Shown: positions 18,440 through 26,024 of the stretch, in pieces | How the letters are laid out: each line of letters opens with the position of its first letter | Numbering within the stretch: the first letter of the stretch is position 1 | The notes under the pieces: model-generated | The model's input: only the letters and a program-made list of their open reading frames with translations | The model's database searches: none | What the model was told of the DNA's origin: nothing | Assembly (NCBI RefSeq): GCF_903914075.1 | Contig: NZ_CAIWNQ010000003.1 | Location: 620,001 to 684,000, forward strand | Origin: Ruegeria sp. THAF57 | GTDB lineage: Bacteria > Pseudomonadota > Alphaproteobacteria > Rhodobacterales > Rhodobacteraceae | DNA: 64,000 nt | Reading direction: 5' to 3' | Made by a program: the position numbers and the translations under genes

Positions 18440-20190
18440 TAAACCAGAACCGAACCTTTGGAGTCGATCACGCCCTGCGTCTCGGCCTCGCCCAGCAGCA
18501 TCTCGTTATGGGCCTTACCTGATGGGATCATGGGGAAGCAGTTCTCGTGCTTTTCGACCAGACAGTCAAAGATGACAGGGCCGTCATAGTTGATCATCTC
18601 CATGATCGCGTCATCCAGATCTGCGGGGTCGGAACACAGGATGCCCTTGGCTCCGAAGGCCTCGGCCAGTTTGACGAAGTCGGGCAGCGCTTCGGACCAT
18701 GAATGCGAGTACCGCTCGCCATGCAGCAACTCTTGCCACTGGCGGACCATACCCAGACGTTCGTTGTTCAGGATGAACTGTTTCACAGGCAGGCGGTACT
18801 GAACGGCTGTGCCCATCTCCTGCATGTTCATCAGCCACGAAGCCTCACCCGCGACGTTGATCACCAGCGCGTCCGGGTGGGCCATCTGCACACCGATTGA
18901 AGCCGGGGTGCCGTAGCCCATGGTGCCCAGACCACCGGATGTCATCCAGCGGTTGGGGTCTTCAAAGCCCAGATACTGTGCCGCCCACATCTGGTGCTGG
19001 CCGACTTCGGTCGTGATATAGCGGTCGTGGTTTTTTGTCAGCTCTTCAAGGCGTTGCAGCGCATATTGCGGTTTGATCGTCTTTTCGCTGTTGGTGTAGG
19101 CCAGACAGTTGACCTTACGCCAGTCACTGATCTGCGCCTGCCATTTAGAAACTGCCGCAGCATCGGTCTTGCGACCGCGCGCTTTCCAGACCTTCAGGAT
19201 ATCCTCGAGAACATGCGCGACGTCGCCGACAATCGGGATGTCCACACGGATCACCTTGTTGATGGACGAGGGATCAATGTCGATATGCGCCTTTTTTGAA
19301 TTCGGCGAAAACGCATCTATCCGCCCCGTGATCCGGTCATCAAACCGCGCGCCGATATTGATCATCAGGTCGCAATCATGCATCGCCAGATTGGCCTCAT
19401 AAAGGCCGTGCATTCCCAACATCCCCAGCCAATTTTCACCCGAAGCCGGATACGCGCCCAAACCCATCAGGGTCGAAGTGATGGGAAAGCCGGTCGAATC
19501 CACCAGTTCACGCAGCAACTGGCTGGCCGCGGGGCCCGAGTTGATCACGCCACCGCCAGTATAAAATACCGGCTTCTTGGCGGTCTCCATCGCGGCGACC
19601 AGTTCGGTGATCTCTTCCAGATCGCCCTTCATTACCGGTTGGTAATGCGACGTCGAGGGTTTCGGGCTGGTATATTCACCCGATGCGAATTGCACGTCCT
19701 TGGGAATGTCGATCAGCACCGGACCGGGGCGGCCCGAGGTGGCGACGTGGAACGCCTCGTGCATGGTCTCGGCCAGCGAATCCGTGTCTTTTACCAACCA
19801 GTTATGCTTGGTGCAGGGGCGGGTGATGCCAACGGTGTCAGCCTCTTGGAACGCGTCCGAGCCGATCATGAAGGTCGGCACCTGACCGGTCAAAACAACA
19901 ATCGGGATCGAATCCAGCAACGCATCGGTCAGGCCGGTCACCGCATTGGTGGCACCGGGACCCGAGGTCACAAGCGCAACGCCGGGCTTGCCGGTTGACC
20001 GGGCATAGCCTTCGGCGGCGTGGACGGCCCCTTGTTCGTGACGCACCAGAATGTGGCGAATGTCGTTTTGCAGAAAAATCTCATCATAGATCGGTAGCAC
20101 GGCGCCGCCGGGGTATCCGAATACCGTGTCCACGCCCTGATCCTTGAGGGCCTGAACCACCATCTTTGCGCCGGTCATCTCACGTGTCAT
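18439..20190 (-). CDS. ilvB: Acetolactate synthase large (catalytic) subunit
   Basis: ThDP-dependent enzyme forming acetolactate or acetohydroxybutyrate, the first common step of valine, leucine and isoleucine synthesis. Motifs: VFGYPGGAVLPIYD, the ThDP-activating Glu in RHEQGAVHAAEG, SGPGATNAVTG, and the ThDP/Mg motif region NVAGEASWLMNMQEMGT. The last reads GEAS where many homologues have GDGS; worth noting as a family variant. ATG 20190 (MTREMTGAKMVVQAL) is chosen because GGAG stands eight bases before it; an upstream ATG at 20232 would run through the leader terminator. Transcription is probably controlled by the attenuator at 20231-20332. Confidence 0.93.
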   Translation of the reverse strand: MTREMTGAKMVVQALKDQGVDTVFGYPGGAVLPIYDEIFLQNDIRHILVRHEQGAVHAAEGYARSTGKPGVALVTSGPGATNAVTGLTDALLDSIPIVVLTGQVPTFMIGSDAFQEADTVGITRPCTKHNWLVKDTDSLAETMHEAFHVATSGRPGPVLIDIPKDVQFASGEYTSPKPSTSHYQPVMKGDLEEITELVAAMETAKKPVFYTGGGVINSGPAASQLLRELVDSTGFPITSTLMGLGAYPASGENWLGMLGMHGLYEANLAMHDCDLMINIGARFDDRITGRIDAFSPNSKKAHIDIDPSSINKVIRVDIPIVGDVAHVLEDILKVWKARGRKTDAAAVSKWQAQISDWRKVNCLAYTNSEKTIKPQYALQRLEELTKNHDRYITTEVGQHQMWAAQYLGFEDPNRWMTSGGLGTMGYGTPASIGVQMAHPDALVINVAGEASWLMNMQEMGTAVQYRLPVKQFILNNERLGMVRQWQELLHGERYSHSWSEALPDFVKLAEAFGAKGILCSDPADLDDAIMEMINYDGPVIFDCLVEKHENCFPMIPSGKAHNEMLLGEAETQGVIDSKGSVLV

Positions 20191-20230
20191 CTGCTTTGCT
20201 CCGTTCGCGACATGTGTCTTGCGTTTTGCC

Positions 20231-20259
20231 AAAAAAAAGCCCCCGAGATTTTCGGAGGC
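20231..20259 (-). terminator. Attenuator terminator of ilvB-ilvH
   Basis: On the minus strand, arms GCCTCCGA and TCGGGGGC around loop AAATC are followed by eight T residues: a complete intrinsic terminator in front of ilvB, 40 bases before its ATG. Confidence 0.9.
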
Positions 20260-20300
20260 GCATGGGTTGGATTATGGTTTACCGTTACCGGCCCATGCGC
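20258..20300 (-). promoter_or_regulatory. Predicted antiterminator pairing in ilv leader
   Basis: GCGCATGGG (20292-20300), inside the last codons of the leader peptide, is exactly complementary to CCCATGCGC (20258-20266), which overlaps the base of the terminator 5' arm. A ribosome stalled on the Leu-Val-Val-Ile-Val codons would leave the first arm free to pair and disturb the terminator. Inference from base pairing; the overlap is only two bases. Confidence 0.65.
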
Positions 20301-20332
20301 GTGTTTCCTACGATTACGACTAGCGCTTTCAT
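20285..20332 (-). CDS. ilv leader peptide
   Basis: Fifteen-codon reading frame MKALVVIVGNTRMGR with a strong ribosome site (AAGGAG nine bases before ATG). Residues 4-8 are Leu-Val-Val-Ile-Val, a run of the three end products of the pathway it precedes. Its stop is followed 25 bases later by the attenuator terminator. This is the standard form of a branched-chain amino-acid attenuation peptide; too short for usual gene finders. Confidence 0.88.
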   Translation of the reverse strand: MKALVVIVGNTRMGR

Positions 20333-20361
20333 CGCCAGAGGCTCCTTTTTTGCGTGCAGGG

Positions 20362-20390
20362 ACATTATGGGCGGTAAAAGGGGGCGTCAA
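20362..20390 (-). promoter_or_regulatory. Predicted promoter of ilv leader
   Basis: Minus-strand TTGACG (20385-20390), 17-base spacer, TAATGT (20362-20367). This places the transcript start near 20355, about 23 bases before the leader ATG. Confidence 0.65.
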
Positions 20391-20612
20391 CAGGCAATCG
20401 TACCAATTTTGTATCTTGAGTGGTTAATTTTGCGACATTTTATTGCGCGTATTGGCGCCTGGCCGGAAGATTCGAGAAGATTTCCTGTCGTCTGCATGTG
20501 CATCGCAAAAATAACAGTGTCGGAAAGCGTCATGGCAATGTCCTAAACAAGCATGTTCAGCCGATTGGGTTGGGTACGCTGACTTTGTCTTTGCAGGCAG
20601 AGGAGGCGGGAA

Positions 20613-21458
20613 ATGTTGCACGATCTTGTGGATCTGGGACGGTATCCGATCGATTGTCCGGGCTCGCGGGCGTATGATCAATTGATCGGCGATTTGCGGC
20701 GTGAACTGGATCAGGACGGATGCGCCGTTCTGCCGGGTTTTGTGCACACCGAAGGGTTGGTGCAATTGCTGCAAGAGGCGCGGGCGACCGCCCCAAAAGC
20801 GCATCGCTCGTTCAATCGAACAAACGCCTATTTCACGAAGGATGATCCTGGGTTGGCGGCGGATCATCCTGTCCGGCGGTTCTATGATCGGTCCAATGCC
20901 TTTGTGCCGGCTGATAATTTCAAAACATCCGGACCCTTGCGCCGGATCTATGAATTCGAGGGGTTTCTGCCTTTCATCCGCGAGGCCTTGAATGAGGCCG
21001 AGGATCGGTTCTTTCGCTATGATGACCCGCTGGCAGACGTCATCATCAATGTAGTTGAGGAAGGGCAGGGCTTTCCATGGCATTTCGATACCAACAACTA
21101 CACCGTGACATTGGCCATCCAAAACGGAGAGGAGGGCGGCGCGTTCGAGTATGTGCCGAACCTGCGCAGTTCTTCGGACGAGAATTTTGACACAGTGGCT
21201 TCGGTGCTGGACGGGAACAGAGCGCGGGTGCGCAAGCTTGAACTGCAACCCGGCGACCTGCAGATTTTCAAAGGGCGCTACTCCCTACACCGCGTTGCGC
21301 CTGTCAAAGGGTCGTGCAGCCGGTATGTGGGAATTTTTTCATTTGTCGAGGCCGAAGGTATGTGCGGCGGGGTCGAACGAACTCGGCAATTATATGGCCG
21401 TGTTTTGCCGCATCACCTGGAGCGGGAAGGGGTAAGACGGGATAGTCTGCTTGACTGA
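20613..21458 (+). CDS. 2-oxoglutarate/Fe(II)-type dioxygenase
   Basis: 281-residue predicted cupin-fold oxygenase. Iron ligands are the HxD of PWHFDTNNYT and the distal His of YSLHRVAPV, followed by an Arg (CSRYVGIFSF) that could bind 2-oxoglutarate. The overall look resembles standalone 2OG oxygenases such as those acting on free amino acids, but the substrate is not known. AGGAGGCGGGAA gives a strong ribosome site. It is divergent from the ilv operon and converges on the response regulator gene. Confidence 0.75.
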   Translation: MLHDLVDLGRYPIDCPGSRAYDQLIGDLRRELDQDGCAVLPGFVHTEGLVQLLQEARATAPKAHRSFNRTNAYFTKDDPGLAADHPVRRFYDRSNAFVPADNFKTSGPLRRIYEFEGFLPFIREALNEAEDRFFRYDDPLADVIINVVEEGQGFPWHFDTNNYTVTLAIQNGEEGGAFEYVPNLRSSSDENFDTVASVLDGNRARVRKLELQPGDLQIFKGRYSLHRVAPVKGSCSRYVGIFSFVEAEGMCGGVERTRQLYGRVLPHHLEREGVRRDSLLD

Positions 21459-21495
21459 TGCTGGCCGTTCAGAAGGTCCTCCCGCCCATTGTCGC

Positions 21496-21545
21496 CGCGC
21501 CTTTGGCGCGCCTCCGCTGGTTGGCGTGGCAGCGCTGCGCGCTGC
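21496..21545. terminator. Hairpins between convergent genes
   Basis: CGCGCC-TTT-GGCGCG (21496-21510) and GCAGCGC-TGC-GCGCTGC (21529-21545) lie in the 91-base gap between the oxygenase and response regulator stops. They probably end transcription from one or both sides; no T-run is present. Confidence 0.5.
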
Positions 21546-21549
21546 GGGA

Positions 21550-22197
21550 TTAAAATCCGGGGCTTGTGCCTTGTAGGACGCCGTGTTCCAACGCATAGCG
21601 CGTCAGACCGGCTGTCGATGATATGCCCAGCTTGCGTTTGATGTTCTTGCGGTGCGTCTCGACGGTGCGAACAGAGATATCCAGCGCCTGAGCGACTTCT
21701 TTGTTCGACTTGCCTTGCGCAAGCTCCAGCAGGATCGTCTGCTCGCGCCCAGTCAGAGCCTCACGGGTGCTTTCGCCCTTGGGCTGCAACGAGCCACTGG
21801 CACCGGTACAAAGGTATTGTTCCCCGCGCATTACGGCGTCGATGGCCTGTTTGATCTCTTCGGTTGGGACATCCTTGAGGACATATCCCTTGGCACCATG
21901 ACTTAGCGCGGTCGAGATGTATTCCGGGCTGTCATGCATTGACAGGATAAGGATGCGGGTCCGGGGCAGGCGTTCCAGGATGATCTCGGTGGCGCTCAAC
22001 CCGCCAAGCCCCGGCATATTCAGGTCCATCAGGATGACGTCAGGGGCCAGGTCCGTCGCCTTCTCCACCGCCTCCTGTCCGCTACTGAGCGTTCCAACGA
22101 CCTGAATCTCGTCATAGCTTTCAAGGATCGACTGAATCCCTTCGGCGACCATCGGGTGGTCATCTACAATAAGGACCCGGATCGTTTGGTCGCTCAT
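21550..22197 (-). CDS. NarL/FixJ-type response regulator
   Basis: 215-residue two-component regulator: receiver domain (1-125) with acidic pocket Asp12-Asp13, phosphoacceptor Asp58 in VILMDLNMPG and Lys in GYVLKDV, then a LuxR-type helix-turn-helix (about 145-205) with LTGREQTILLELAQGKSNKEVA. It overlaps the kinase gene by four bases (ATGA) and is surely its partner. The divergent TRAP operon is its likely target. Confidence 0.92.
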   Translation of the reverse strand: MSDQTIRVLIVDDHPMVAEGIQSILESYDEIQVVGTLSSGQEAVEKATDLAPDVILMDLNMPGLGGLSATEIILERLPRTRILILSMHDSPEYISTALSHGAKGYVLKDVPTEEIKQAIDAVMRGEQYLCTGASGSLQPKGESTREALTGREQTILLELAQGKSNKEVAQALDISVRTVETHRKNIKRKLGISSTAGLTRYALEHGVLQGTSPGF

Positions 22198-23627
22198 GTA
22201 CCGGCCTTTCGGTTTGGGGTCGCGTCTTCGCGTGGTGGCAACAAATGACTCAGGGGCAGGCTGGCCTCGATCACCGTGCCGCTGCGTGGGCCGCGTGATG
22301 ACAGAATACGCAAGGAGCCGTCAAGCTGTTCGATACGTTCCTGCATGTTCCGCAATCCGATCCCGGCGCTTGCCTGTCCGGAGTCGCTGCGCAGACCACG
22401 ACCGTTATCGGTAATGCGCATTGTCGCGCCTTTCTTATGGCCGCGCAAATCAATTGTGACGCGTGTTGCCCCTGAATGGCGCTCAATATTGGTGAGGGCT
22501 TCTTGGGCGATGCGATACAGCGCGATCTTGCTGTCCTGATCCAGACGGTTGCGGAAGACAACGGTTGAAAACTCGGTCTCAATCCCGGTGCGTTCGCGGA
22601 AATCGTCTGTTAGCGCCTTGAGCGCCGGACCAAGCCCCAGATCGTCCAGTACGCCGGGCCGTAGGTCGCGGCTAATGCGGCGGACCTCGGTGATGGCCGT
22701 GCCAAGGTGGTCGATCCCTTTCTCCAACGGATCACGTGCGCCTGCGTCATCACCCCGCGCCAAGCGGCGACGAGCGTTGTCCAAAGCATAGCGCACACCG
22801 ACCAGTATCTGACTGATTCCGTCATGCAGTTCACGCGCCACGCGACCGCGTTCTTCTTCTTGCGCGTCAAACACACGCTGGGTCAGTTCTTTCAGTTTGG
22901 CATCGGCCAGCCTGCGTTCGCGGAAGTTCAACAACATGCCCGAGGCAAAGACGATCAGTACGGCGGCCAGTACGATGCCGCCGATATACATAAAGGTACG
23001 CTGAACGCGCGCCTCGACCTCGGCGCGGGCATTGGCGACGGTGGCGACTATATCGTCGATGAAAACCCCGGTTCCCACGGCCCATCGCCAATCTTGCAGG
23101 CCGACGACATAGGCGATCATCTGCGCCTCTTCCCCGGTTGAAGGCTTTTGCCACATGAAACTGTGCCAGCCCGCCCCCTGACGGGCGAGGCGGATGAATT
23201 CATCAACAACGGGCGTGCCGTCGCTGTCGGTCAGACCTTCCCAGTTGCGGTTGATGAACTGGGTTTGGCGCGGGCTGACCAGATTGTTACCGTCGTAGTC
23301 GTAGACGAAAAAGAACCCATCCTTGCCGTAGATCATCGCCGACAGGATTTGGGTCACAAGGTTCTGCGCTACCTTGTCGTCAGTTGATGCGCGGCCATAG
23401 ATATAAGCGAACCCGTTGCGGGCCTGGGTCACATAGTTGCGCAGTTCTTCCTTCTTGGCCTCGATCAATCTGCGTTCCAGCGCCTGAATCTCGCGCTCGG
23501 CCGTTGCGCGGGATTCATACGTCACGAACAGGGCAATCGCTGCGACAGCCACGACCAAGGGAATCGCCGCGACAAGCGACAATTTCTGGCCATAGGTCAG
23601 CGAAATCAGATTTCGGAATCCCCTCAT
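22194..23627 (-). CDS. Cache-domain sensor histidine kinase
   Basis: About 477-residue membrane kinase of the NarX/DegS type (HisKA_3). Membrane helix (about 15-35), periplasmic single Cache domain (about 40-190; GKDGFFFVYDYDGNNLVSP, WRWAVGTGVFIDDI), second helix (VLAAVLIVFASGMLL), then dimerisation helix with ARELHDGISQ (phospho-His) and ATPase motifs DNGRGL and GIGLRNMQER. Single Cache domains bind small organic acids. ATG 23627 is preferred; an upstream TTG at 23663 adds 12 residues with no ribosome site. Confidence 0.88.
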   Translation of the reverse strand: MRGFRNLISLTYGQKLSLVAAIPLVVAVAAIALFVTYESRATAEREIQALERRLIEAKKEELRNYVTQARNGFAYIYGRASTDDKVAQNLVTQILSAMIYGKDGFFFVYDYDGNNLVSPRQTQFINRNWEGLTDSDGTPVVDEFIRLARQGAGWHSFMWQKPSTGEEAQMIAYVVGLQDWRWAVGTGVFIDDIVATVANARAEVEARVQRTFMYIGGIVLAAVLIVFASGMLLNFRERRLADAKLKELTQRVFDAQEEERGRVARELHDGISQILVGVRYALDNARRRLARGDDAGARDPLEKGIDHLGTAITEVRRISRDLRPGVLDDLGLGPALKALTDDFRERTGIETEFSTVVFRNRLDQDSKIALYRIAQEALTNIERHSGATRVTIDLRGHKKGATMRITDNGRGLRSDSGQASAGIGLRNMQERIEQLDGSLRILSSRGPRSGTVIEASLPLSHLLPPREDATPNRKAGT

Positions 23628-23760
23628 GGTCGAATCGATACGCAAGCCAGCGGGAAATTGCAAAATTTTTGAACTTTTGATCGTTATTCCCGGCCATGGG
23701 TCAGAAAATTGTGGTGTTTGGCGTCAAATTCACGACCCAAGCCGCCAAAAAACCGCTCCT

Positions 23761-23776
23761 CCTACGTAGAAGTAGG
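23761..23776. promoter_or_regulatory. Candidate response-regulator site before TRAP operon
   Basis: Inverted repeat CCTAC-GTAGAA-GTAGG in the 248-base divergent region between kinase and dctP, 100 bases before dctP. Its form (short inverted TAC/GTA arms) suits a LuxR-type response regulator. Inference only. Confidence 0.4.
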
Positions 23777-23875
23777 TATTCACATTCAATTTGGGGTCAT
23801 TAGGCTGGCGCGCACTGACAACGACTGCCCCCGGCATCGACTGGGGTATTGGATATGTAGGGGAGGAACACTCAT

Positions 23876-24958
23876 ATGGATCGTCGTTCATTTCTGAAAA
23901 CATCTGCTCTGGGCGGCTCGGCTGCTGCGGCCACCACGCTGGCGGCTCCGGCTTACGCGCAGGGCAAGCGCACTCTGACCATGGTGACCTCGTGGGGTCG
24001 TGGTCTGGCAGGTGTTTTCGACAGCGCGCAGCGTTGCGCCGACAGCATCACCGCAATGTCTGACGGCAACCTGACCGTTGACATCAAAGCAGCCGGTGAA
24101 CTGGTTGGCGCGTTCGAGGTCTTCGACGCGGTCTCGTCTGGTCAGGCCGACATGTACCACGCGGCGGACTACTACTTTGTGGGTCAGCACCCGGGCTATG
24201 CCTTCTTCACCGCTGTTCCGTTCGGCATGACCGCGCAGGAACTGGTGAACTGGTATTATCACGACGGCGGCATGGAAGCCCATGATGAGCTGGGTCAGAT
24301 CTTTGGCCTGAAGTCGTTCCTGGCCGGTAACACCGGTGCGCAGGCGGGCGGCTGGTTCTCGAAAGAGATCAACAGCCCCGAAGACTTTAACGGCCTGAAG
24401 TTCCGCATGCCAGGTCTGGGCGGTAAAGCTCTGGGTAAACTGGGCGCGTCCGTTCAGAACATCCCGGGTTCCGAAGTGTATCAGGCACTGTCGTCTGGCG
24501 CGATCGACGGGACCGAGTGGATCGGACCGTGGGCCGACGAAAAGGCCGGTTTCCAGGAAATCACCAAGACCTACTATACTGCGGGCTTCCACGAGCCGGG
24601 TGCAGGTCTGTCGCTGGCGACCAACCGCGACGTGTTCGAGGAACTGACCCCCGCACAGCAGAAGATCATCGAGATCGCTGCCGCCGAAGCGCACCAGTGG
24701 AACCTGGCGCAATTCCTGGCCAACAACGGTGCGGCCCTGCAGCGCCTGCAGTCGGGCGGCGTAAAGGTCATGGAATTCCCGGACAGCGTTTGGGATGCCT
24801 TCGGCACCGCCAGCCAGGAAGTTCTGGACGAAAACATGGGCGACGAGCTGTTCAAGAAGATCCACGACAGCGCAATGGCTTCGATGGCGGCGTCTTCGGC
24901 TTGGTTGAACCTGTCGTCGGGTGCCTACACCGCACAGCGCGACCGCGTTCGCGGCTAA
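23876..24958 (+). CDS. dctP: TRAP transporter periplasmic solute-binding protein
   Basis: 360-residue extracytoplasmic receptor of a TRAP transporter. The N-terminus MDRRSFLKTSALGGSAAAA is a twin-arginine (Tat) signal ending PAYA, as in the DctP7 branch (mannitol/chloroaromatic or 2-oxoacid type, e.g. TakP of Rhodobacter). The binding-site Arg in GLKFRMPGLGG that grips the ligand carboxylate is present, and GTEWIGPW matches TakP-type binding proteins. A keto acid ligand is therefore plausible. A stem-loop follows the stop. AGGGGAGGAA gives strong translation. Confidence 0.9.
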   Translation: MDRRSFLKTSALGGSAAAATTLAAPAYAQGKRTLTMVTSWGRGLAGVFDSAQRCADSITAMSDGNLTVDIKAAGELVGAFEVFDAVSSGQADMYHAADYYFVGQHPGYAFFTAVPFGMTAQELVNWYYHDGGMEAHDELGQIFGLKSFLAGNTGAQAGGWFSKEINSPEDFNGLKFRMPGLGGKALGKLGASVQNIPGSEVYQALSSGAIDGTEWIGPWADEKAGFQEITKTYYTAGFHEPGAGLSLATNRDVFEELTPAQQKIIEIAAAEAHQWNLAQFLANNGAALQRLQSGGVKVMEFPDSVWDAFGTASQEVLDENMGDELFKKIHDSAMASMAASSAWLNLSSGAYTAQRDRVRG

Positions 24959-24981
24959 TCGCCGGACCTGAACTCAATTGG

Positions 24982-25004
24982 TTTCCCCGCCGCGTGCGGG
25001 GAGA
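24982..25004 (+). terminator. Intra-operon stem-loop after dctP
   Basis: Arms TTTCCCCGC and GCGGGGAGA around CGCGT, 23 bases after dctP and before dctQ. It probably stabilises dctP mRNA or partly terminates, giving more binding protein than permease. Confidence 0.55.
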
Positions 25005-25080
25005 CCTTTCCCGTTGCGCATGCAGGGCTCGGACAAGCCAAAAATAAGCTGCGGTGCAACTGACGCGACCTGGGGACAAT

Positions 25081-26007
25081 ATGCAGGACGAAAACGGTAT
25101 CTCGTTCTTCGGCGCCCTGTGGAATGGACTGGTTTGGTTCATTCAGAACATTGCCGAAGCCTTCTATAATTTCGGATATGCCATCACGCATCCGCAACTC
25201 TGGCTGAACTGGTCGGACAAAGAAGCCATCATGCGCTTTGTCTATTATGGCGGATCGGTCGAATTCTTCTTTGTGATCTTCACCATCTTTTTGGTTCTGA
25301 CGGCCATCGGCCTTTATTACCGGAGCTTCATGTGGGGCATGGTGCGCGGTCTTGAGGGGTTCGCCAACACCACTGGGCGTTTCTTTGCATGGGCGGGTCT
25401 GCTGATGGTGATCCAGCAAATCGTTATCGTCTTCATGCAGCGCGTGTTCGCGCGGCCGGATATGGCCTTTGGGTTCGGTATCCCGATCCAGATGGATATC
25501 AGTTGGTATGCCGAAGAACTGAAGCTGTATAACGCAATGGTCGTGTGCCTGTGCTGTACCTATACCTTCGTGCAGGGCGGTCATGTTCGGGTTGACCTGA
25601 TCTATGCAGGCATCAGCCATCGGGCCAAGCGTGTGATCGACATGCTGGGTGCGTTGCTCTTCATGATGCCGATGGCGGTGCTGACATGGATGTACGGATG
25701 GTACTTCATGTGGCGGCATCTGATCGTGCCGAAGCCTTCGGCCAGCGACACGCTGGATAAACTGGTTCTGAAATCCCGCGCGTTGCGTTGGAATGTGGAA
25801 ACCATCGGCTTCAGCCCGAATGGGTTCAACGCCTACTTCCTGTTCAAAATCCTTCTGGTGGCCTTCGCAGGCATGGTGTTCCTGCACGCCATTGCATTCC
25901 TGTACCGGTCGTATCTGGAATATGTGGAAGGGCCAGACAGCGTTGGAAAATACCTCGACAAGGACAGCCTTGGAGAGGGTGAAGAAGCCTACGAAGGCGC
26001 ACATTAG
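25081..26007 (+). CDS. dctQ: TRAP transporter small permease
   Basis: 308 residues with four or more membrane segments, longer than usual DctQ proteins (near 170-230), as in the large DctP7-type systems. The extra length is an N-terminal section (about 1-50) and a periplasmic loop between GWYFMWRHLIVPKPSA and FKILLVAFAGMVF. ATG 25081 follows GGGGAC; an in-frame TTG-type start at 25054 is less likely. Stop to dctM start is 17 bases. Confidence 0.88.
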   Translation: MQDENGISFFGALWNGLVWFIQNIAEAFYNFGYAITHPQLWLNWSDKEAIMRFVYYGGSVEFFFVIFTIFLVLTAIGLYYRSFMWGMVRGLEGFANTTGRFFAWAGLLMVIQQIVIVFMQRVFARPDMAFGFGIPIQMDISWYAEELKLYNAMVVCLCCTYTFVQGGHVRVDLIYAGISHRAKRVIDMLGALLFMMPMAVLTWMYGWYFMWRHLIVPKPSASDTLDKLVLKSRALRWNVETIGFSPNGFNAYFLFKILLVAFAGMVFLHAIAFLYRSYLEYVEGPDSVGKYLDKDSLGEGEEAYEGAH

Positions 26008-26024
26008 GGACGGGGACCCAGACT

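Noticed and set aside
20424..21248. Long minus-strand frame opposite the dioxygenase
   Set aside because: Shadow of the real gene; no domain or ribosome site.
24955..26004. 349-codon frame antisense to dctQ
   Set aside because: His/Gln-rich mirror of membrane codons; no support.
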